A DNA stretch of 17,302 bases, from positions 1 to 17,302 of the forward strand of contig DAFX01000029.1 of NCBI GenBank assembly GCA_002495535.1. Direction: 5' to 3'. The DNA is from Euryarchaeota archaeon UBA433 (GTDB lineage: Archaea; Thermoplasmatota; Poseidoniia; Poseidoniales; Poseidoniaceae). Within the stretch, counting starts at the first letter, position 1. Each line of letters opens with the position of its first letter. The notes beneath the pieces are model-generated. The model did no database searches, was not told the origin of the DNA, and saw only the letters and a list, made by a program, of their open reading frames with translations. Below, in pieces: positions 15,101-17,302 of this stretch. The position numbers and the translations under genes were made by a program.

Positions 15101-15842
15101 CGTTGGTGCTTGGGACAGAACCAACAAGATTGGTGACGCAGAAACATTCGATCTCACACTATCGCTCGAGGACATGTACACAAACAAGTCTCAAAGCCAG
15201 CGTATTTACATCAAGATTTACGAAGGCGACGATGAACGTTGGGTCACCATAAAGTGGATTGAAATCCAACTGCCTGCATGTCAAGGTCTCGAAGCAGATG
15301 CAGACGCTCTTGCAGCAGGTGGCGAGTTTATCCTCAACATCGACAATGAATGTGAATGGAGCGGCGCTTGGACCTTTGAAAATGGAGAATGGAAAGCCCC
15401 TGCTACCACCGGTGGTACCGATGGATCACAGAGCAGTTTTGATGCCATGACCATTGGTATCGGTGTTGGTGCTTTGATCATCATTGTTCTGTTGACGCTG
15501 GTCTTCCTCAGGAAGGGCGGAAGCGATAGCGATGACACCATCAAAGACTTCGCAGCAAGCTCTGCAGGCTATGGTTCGGCTCAACTCGACGCAACTGAAC
15601 AATATGTCCAGCAACTCATCGCTCAGGGCTACCCTGAAGAAACTGCTCGAACATATGCGCAGCAATACGCAGCCCAAGCAGCAGGAGCAGCAGCCCCTGC
15701 GGCAGCAGCGGCAGCACCAGCGGCGGATAATGCAGTGTACCAGCAGTATTACCAGCAATTCGTAGCCCAGGGCTATGATGAAGCGACTGCAGCGACGTAC
15801 GCTCAACAGTACGCCGAACAGTACGCCCAGTCACAACAGTGA
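9186..15842 (+). CDS. Giant FG-GAP / Ig-like surface protein with one membrane helix and cytosolic repeat tail
   Basis: This is a protein of about 2,218 residues, acidic and Asn/Asp/Thr-rich, anchored in the membrane with a large outside part. Visible parts in order: a signal peptide (h-region about 14-32, cut near ASA at 35-37); an FG-GAP/VCBS beta-propeller (about 48-480) with calcium-type loops at D56-D64, E117-D125, D181-D189, D323-D331 and D374-D382; a CARDB-like domain (about 487-545); and two MAM-like modules (about 560-810 and 935-1190), ending in DGYAVDNLTIW and KGVAINNISL. Next come a Rossmann-like glutamine-amidotransferase-like domain (about 1384-1627), a PKD-like domain (about 1804-1908) and an Ig-like domain (about 1917-2035). 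A helix at 2089-2108 with RKGG crosses the membrane. The tail (2109-2218) has two copies of a 25-residue motif. ATG 9186 fits the signal peptide; GTG 9159, with a better ribosome site, is an alternative. Adhesion, ligand binding or sensing is inferred. Confidence 0.85.
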   Translation: MLMFSKNNHKNSRALSMFLVMLMVLSTTAALATTASASIARSYTTNRDPLDVAIGDFNCDGFNDMAVATEGTHTISVLWNDGNGDFSERQDIWVSENQSRNADWDEFSNVQFIEVGEFTGDGADDIVIFQRNNPFKTDDNGAPAGNPGNVTIIENAGCNDDTWNIGQRYTHFWAWDLAVGDANQDGNDDVYVLDLLNDLSNQRVVTYLGPITSNTQGLATSLGPSNQNAYRSLEVGDWGETETGGLSGTCTDDDIFLLRSEGVDYSTGQTTNPGNDDNISIIEYSCLTNTYPATYNYNPATPQTGTSIINMAVTFANDFDIGDISGDGVIDAMVLNDGNVENVSYVTSSAVGTWSTPALAYFGPYISYSVTITDLNNDGEPDFVNPTVAYQQNSSDSAGGSTSNFFLNFPTTVQVTLSDGSGTHLTPLSYEAGRRPSMVEVGQLAGPANSALDIVVGHTSYDFGSWVDNFGWEGQYDTITVVEMDSKDLAVTSLEISPTDRFFGIVGEGTRDINVTVTNTGMDILNGQSATLDLELKVVDEASSTNSSVYQMDWDNPENKAGCGSGCNWAFEEYIDQATKWHEETNHSQGASDGNNDPNVSANYQNPTDFMWAGHYKTNDSGALWSGYDKNWDDAMVLENVDLTGSDRAFMSVELFQHLGHGVLGSLDASGNYLAGDVWDDVAMIEIGSEESGWDILSCPQQAYISGACASGDSIWGGFDLDRQYKQAIGGVAEGVYYYGIYSSGTYYGWNNFTEEGVGSFDLSPWAGETVDVRFRFRTGFTGSISDENESRWTGRDGYAVDNLTIWKQNTAFLANPQVQQTTINLNNLGPGQEYTTSITADLLNDTTYRISASLSGNSWDEQSQNDELVGYITPFNLYDPMVEGIEYFNPGGLYAEGVFDIEVATNNYGNTEVDFDVTATVFSATPSDVYCGTPTALCEEDFEGGANGYRYEESANPKGVIYNENTCQDKIFNNNAYWFGHPCDTGANGYGDAWANETLTIPDIDLTSMSGDFVSLNFEYYADTFYGIDSDGTSIVDVNDYAAMTLDILRDGATYSGVLVGQWNDYNEDGTCQVDENGDNIVNASEPIDNAEISYIGDDASTDGTGGNYNVFFNTNDLVATTSIDLTHLYVLNTSDASSINWGYECMSLSGSVVDINFEFQSDDDGRNGINDGFKGVAINNISLQEFTFIEDNEYTISRTNVDAGQSGLDVVASHEFFSGVYMIEVETIFDNTTAGKAWFNDQEISTSNNIERVIFNVESVDITLGKPNTLSCLNDQILECVMPIDSSYTHDWTFQATNGVLAGDYTFNMNIYDETTQSMAHTTTAGPSQSLDSHQKIDVTFTPWNGWMDGHTYNISFDAELANGNPSGNVRYFHVTFADEVDIAILSDTSVRTNAIKEDLSILGMSYTQFTINDWDTYLDAGWFTHYDKVVLPWQDDISAKDIENGGRGYYQKLGSTAHKTTLENFMSSGGTVQAHLGPQGSQIYGVDQGLSGRLPFGLDVQSRNTPESRIDFSGTDFADPYHPLMENVDINAFQGFDADSTVAQAVLNTKSVSANNVPVTCNGYMEDGGYFQRLIRDAADIQDTVLGICSYYSGGLIVSTMDVSTHSERADSSTLPLLGNMLSYQVTPYPEGFGTLGNGLDLKINDQVPGINPSTGGYELRYMKSDADLTFSYSTTTAETLHTDWIVSGPTSWDGSTMATGMTGHIEDAMPTMNFCKTDLSSATGCAQGEQWTITLMLHDDAGHARVIEVTVETNDVYADEYRPTAEAMIDMREEYTDLVEYVGTKTVSNTEWAVNRVILDEDGEVTIHFDASNSTDLDALEGSGIETYEWKVLFDAPYGDDSFSLDGHTFEQSAASDGAWAYTFRNVTVDPSGTTENQIRIELIVYDKAGKFSEKYRMYFVVVPDGFGDEEPVVQLDASLNASRVDTDTVTISGTVLSGAENGDVYVEAAFVTANFDASAVEKYNLGLVGAWDRTNKIGDAETFDLTLSLEDMYTNKSQSQRIYIKIYEGDDERWVTIKWIEIQLPACQGLEADADALAAGGEFILNIDNECEWSGAWTFENGEWKAPATTGGTDGSQSSFDAMTIGIGVGALIIIVLLTLVFLRKGGSDSDDTIKDFAASSAGYGSAQLDATEQYVQQLIAQGYPEETARTYAQQYAAQAAGAAAPAAAAAAPAADNAVYQQYYQQFVAQGYDEATAATYAQQYAEQYAQSQQ
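15603..15821 (+). repeat. Two-copy 25-residue motif in the cytosolic tail of the surface protein
   Basis: Copy 1 is residues 2140-2164 (15603-15677) and copy 2 is residues 2188-2212 (15747-15821), an offset of 48 residues. They share the pattern Y-x-QQ-[LF]-[IV]-AQGY-x-E-x-TA-x-TYAQQYA. An Ala/Pro linker (about 2165-2182) separates them, containing runs of four and six alanines. Each copy should form a helix, a GY turn and a second helix. Confidence 0.8.
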
Positions 15843-15853
15843 ACTGTGCTTGT

Positions 15854-15866
15854 ACCCTTGAAGGGT
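15854..15866 (+). promoter_or_regulatory. Hairpin ACCCT-TGA-AGGGT over the ribosome site of the small ORF
   Basis: ACCCT (15854-15858) and AGGGT (15862-15866) pair around a 3-base loop. The right arm covers most of the GGGTGA ribosome site at 15863-15868, just before the ATG at 15873. If the small ORF is real, this could limit its translation. It also lies 12 bases after the surface-protein stop, where it could be part of the transcript end. Confidence 0.3.
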
Positions 15867-15872
15867 GACTGA

Positions 15873-16043
15873 ATGAGCGAGAGCAAGACTTTGCGGGCAA
15901 AGGGCAGTACCTTTCTGGCCATGCCCGTGACCCCTAGTGCCTCATTGCAGATCGCTTTCCAAGAGCCCTTTGAAGCAATCCTTCAAAGAGCAGGCAGTGC
16001 TCTAAGGGATGGTTTTGAGAATTCACTCTTCTTCGAAAGCTGA
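15873..16043 (+). CDS. Possible small protein of 56 residues, overlapping the convergent TPR gene
   Basis: An ATG at 15873 opens a 56-residue frame ending with TGA at 16041-16043. It is preceded by GGGTGA at 15863-15868, a good Shine-Dalgarno match with four-base spacing, and by an in-frame TGA directly before the ATG. The product has a basic N-terminus, a middle with FLAMPVTPSASLQIAF (14-29) and a probable amphipathic C-terminal helix. I recognise no family. It starts 30 bases after the surface-protein stop, so it could be cotranscribed with it, and its last 21 bases overlap the 3' end of the opposite-strand TPR gene. Against coding: its arginine codons include AGA, AGG and CGG, whereas the neighbours favour CGT, CGA and CGC. 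The stretch is also rich in hairpins, so a structured RNA is an equal alternative. Confidence 0.35.
   Translation: MSESKTLRAKGSTFLAMPVTPSASLQIAFQEPFEAILQRAGSALRDGFENSLFFES
15968..15988. repeat. Perfect 8-bp hairpin with 5-base loop
   Basis: CTTTGAAG (15968-15975) and CTTCAAAG (15981-15988) are perfectly complementary around CAATC. A second smaller stem, AGAGC with GCTCT (15999-16003), follows at once. The hairpin sits between two converging genes, where it could mark a transcript end on either strand or form part of a structured RNA. It lacks the long U run of a bacterial intrinsic terminator. Confidence 0.45.
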
Positions 16044-17057
16044 AAATTGCTCTTCCTCGTCCTCTTCAATGTGGCCGAGTTCATCAAGATGGGATTCAAA
16101 GTCAGGAAGCGTTTGCTTCCAACCACCTGGGAGTTTGGTTTTATCATCGATAATTTTCAACATACGTTCCTGCCAGGCCATCGGTTTGCGTTGCATGATG
16201 TAGACATAGAGCACCGACGTCCGAATTTCTTCAGAAATCACAACGTAACCGGAGGAGGCTTCGAAATTCATCGCTCGCAAGAGGTTGAATGCGGGGCGGT
16301 TTACTCGTCGGAATATACGCCTGCTGAACCGCATTCCGAACAAAACCGTTCCAAAAATCAACAGCGTAGTAAGGCAAAAGCCACCCCATCCTTGTTCGAC
16401 AAAGCGATTGGAAAACAGAACCTCAAGCAAGAGGATTGGCACGGTCGTAGTCATGAACAAAAAGCTCTCTGAGACAGGAGGTTTTCGCATTTTCATCTCG
16501 ATGGCGCCCCAGCCGTTGTGATGCTTTTCCCATGGCCTGAAAAATTCCGAACTGTCTTGAAGAGATGCGGCCATCACCATCTTGTGCAATTGACTGATCT
16601 TGGCGTATTGCTGACCACTGACGTCCATGTTCTCTTGAGTGATGGCTTCCAACCGGAAACGGGCCTCTGTGTAAAGTCCCATGTCCGCCAAGAGCGTCGC
16701 TTGCTCAACGAGAGGCGTCACTTCATTCGGCATATGGTGGCGAAGTTGTTGCCACCATTCGAGGGCTTCATTGAGCAGTCCAAGTTCATCACTGAGCAAA
16801 CGGCCTCCAAGAAACCACATTGCAGTGCGATCAGGTTCAATTGCAATAATTTTCTTCACCGATGCAAGCGATTGTGCTGCTTGCTTGAGTGTTGGGCTCT
16901 CACCTTTCGGCGGTAGAGCTGATTCAGCGCAAAGTTGCCATGCATCGACGTGAGTTGGGTCTTCTTTAACAGCCAATCGTGCAGAGGCGTAGGCTGTTTC
17001 AAAATCGCCTTCATCGTAGGCTTCAACAGCGTCGAGGTAATGATCTTCAGCGCCCAT
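16023..17057 (-). CDS. TPR-domain protein with two membrane helices
   Basis: This is a 344-residue protein. Residues 3-40 form a canonical TPR-like pair (YLDAVEAYDEGDFETAYASA, then a VKEDP turn). Further helical repeats follow to about 165 (LNEALEWWQQLRHHMP at 95-110; LLADMGLYTEARFRLEAI at 122-139). Two hydrophobic helices lie at about 198-216 and 225-243, separated by a short loop, followed by an arginine-rich RFSRRIFRRVNR (243-254). The C-terminal part (about 255-325) is mixed alpha/beta, and the end is very acidic. Topology predicts both the TPR part and the C-terminal part in the cytosol. The ATG at 17057 is preferred to the upstream GTG because AGGTG lies about nine bases before it. It follows the partial RG-rich gene by 29 bases on the same strand, so the two may be cotranscribed. 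Its function is not recognised; TPR units usually mediate protein contacts. Confidence 0.78.
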   Translation of the reverse strand: MGAEDHYLDAVEAYDEGDFETAYASARLAVKEDPTHVDAWQLCAESALPPKGESPTLKQAAQSLASVKKIIAIEPDRTAMWFLGGRLLSDELGLLNEALEWWQQLRHHMPNEVTPLVEQATLLADMGLYTEARFRLEAITQENMDVSGQQYAKISQLHKMVMAASLQDSSEFFRPWEKHHNGWGAIEMKMRKPPVSESFLFMTTTVPILLLEVLFSNRFVEQGWGGFCLTTLLIFGTVLFGMRFSRRIFRRVNRPAFNLLRAMNFEASSGYVVISEEIRTSVLYVYIMQRKPMAWQERMLKIIDDKTKLPGGWKQTLPDFESHLDELGHIEEDEEEQFSAFEEE

Positions 17058-17086
17058 CGCGACACACACCTATCGTTGAAATTGCA

Positions 17087-17302
17087 TCAGTCTTCCCTGT
17101 CTCGGCCCATCAAGTCGCGGGGCGGACGGTTGTGAGCATGGCCTGAGCCTTTCCCACGGGCCTTACGGAATTCACGTGGCTCCTTTCGAGGAGGCTTTGG
17201 TCCATCATTGCGAGCATCTCCACGAGGCGGGCCATCACGACGGCCATCGGATGCACCCTCGTTTGTACTTCGGCCGCCGCCACGTCGTTCATTTCCACCG
17301 TA
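17087..17302 (-). CDS. 3' end of a gene with an RG-rich C-terminal tail (cut by the window edge)
   Basis: On the - strand a frame without a start codon runs in from the right edge and ends with TGA at 17087-17089, giving 71 residues. It is very rich in Arg, Gly, Asp and Pro, with ERRGGGR and DGRRDGPPRGDARNDGP early and KEPREFRKARGKG later, and ends in RPPRDLMGRDRED. Arg is coded mostly by CGT and CGA, as in the neighbours, which favours this frame over the overlapping 62-codon frame (17110-17298). RG-rich, disordered C-terminal tails are known in RNA-binding proteins and DEAD-box RNA helicases; either would fit, but the catalytic or binding part lies outside the window. No gene name is justified. 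Confidence 0.6.
   Translation of the reverse strand, partial: YGGNERRGGGRSTNEGASDGRRDGPPRGDARNDGPKPPRKEPREFRKARGKGSGHAHNRPPRDLMGRDRED

Noticed and set aside
17110..17298. 62-codon - strand frame with a start at the right edge
   Set aside because: It overlaps the RG-rich frame, which has more neighbour-like codon use and a coherent low-complexity tail composition.
1..17302. Mobile elements, CRISPR arrays, prophage genes or tRNA-linked integration
   Set aside because: No transposase, integrase, evenly spaced direct repeats or partial tRNA 3'-end duplicate was seen; the region behind the tRNA continues directly into housekeeping-type genes.

Overview
The window looks like chromosomal sequence from a marine planktonic euryarchaeon of the Marine Group II type (Candidatus Poseidoniales). 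The evidence is archaeal-style genes with strong GGAGGTGA-type ribosome sites, an A1:U72 tRNA-Gln, a ferredoxin-dependent 2-oxoacid oxidoreductase used instead of an NAD-linked dehydrogenase, and a giant FG-GAP surface protein with a cytosolic Q/A/Y-rich tail. That lineage call is inference from gene style and remembered protein families; nothing here was searched. No insertion sequence, integrase, phage gene or CRISPR array is visible.

Left part (1-4427). A complete tRNA-Gln(CUG) is followed by a small glutaredoxin on the + strand, whose stop lies one base from the stop of a convergent gene. That gene is a membrane-anchored DUF2135/YfaP-like protein. Upstream of it on the - strand lie korA and korB, the two subunits of a 2-oxoacid (probably 2-oxoglutarate):ferredoxin oxidoreductase, overlapping by ATGA. 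The korA leader carries a perfect short dyad and a run of nine G.

Middle part (4428-9008, + strand). A membrane-anchored cyclophilin has a cytosolic TPR-like N-terminus. It is followed by a full-length AcnA-type aconitase and a lineage-style hypothetical protein. Aconitase and KorAB are consecutive-stage TCA enzymes sitting on either side of a divergent promoter region.

Right part (9009-17302). A protein of about 2,220 residues fills 6.6 kb. In order it has a signal peptide, an FG-GAP beta-propeller with calcium-type loops, Ig-like/MAM-like modules, a Rossmann-like glutamine-amidotransferase-like domain, PKD/Ig modules, one membrane helix, and a cytosolic tail holding two copies of a 25-residue UBA-like helical motif. 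Behind it is a 56-codon ORF in a strongly structured stretch, convergent with a TPR plus two-helix membrane protein. The right edge cuts through a gene that ends in an RG-rich tail.

The most notable items are the receptor-like giant protein with its repeated tail motif, the small ORF or structured RNA behind it, and the partial RG-rich gene at the edge.
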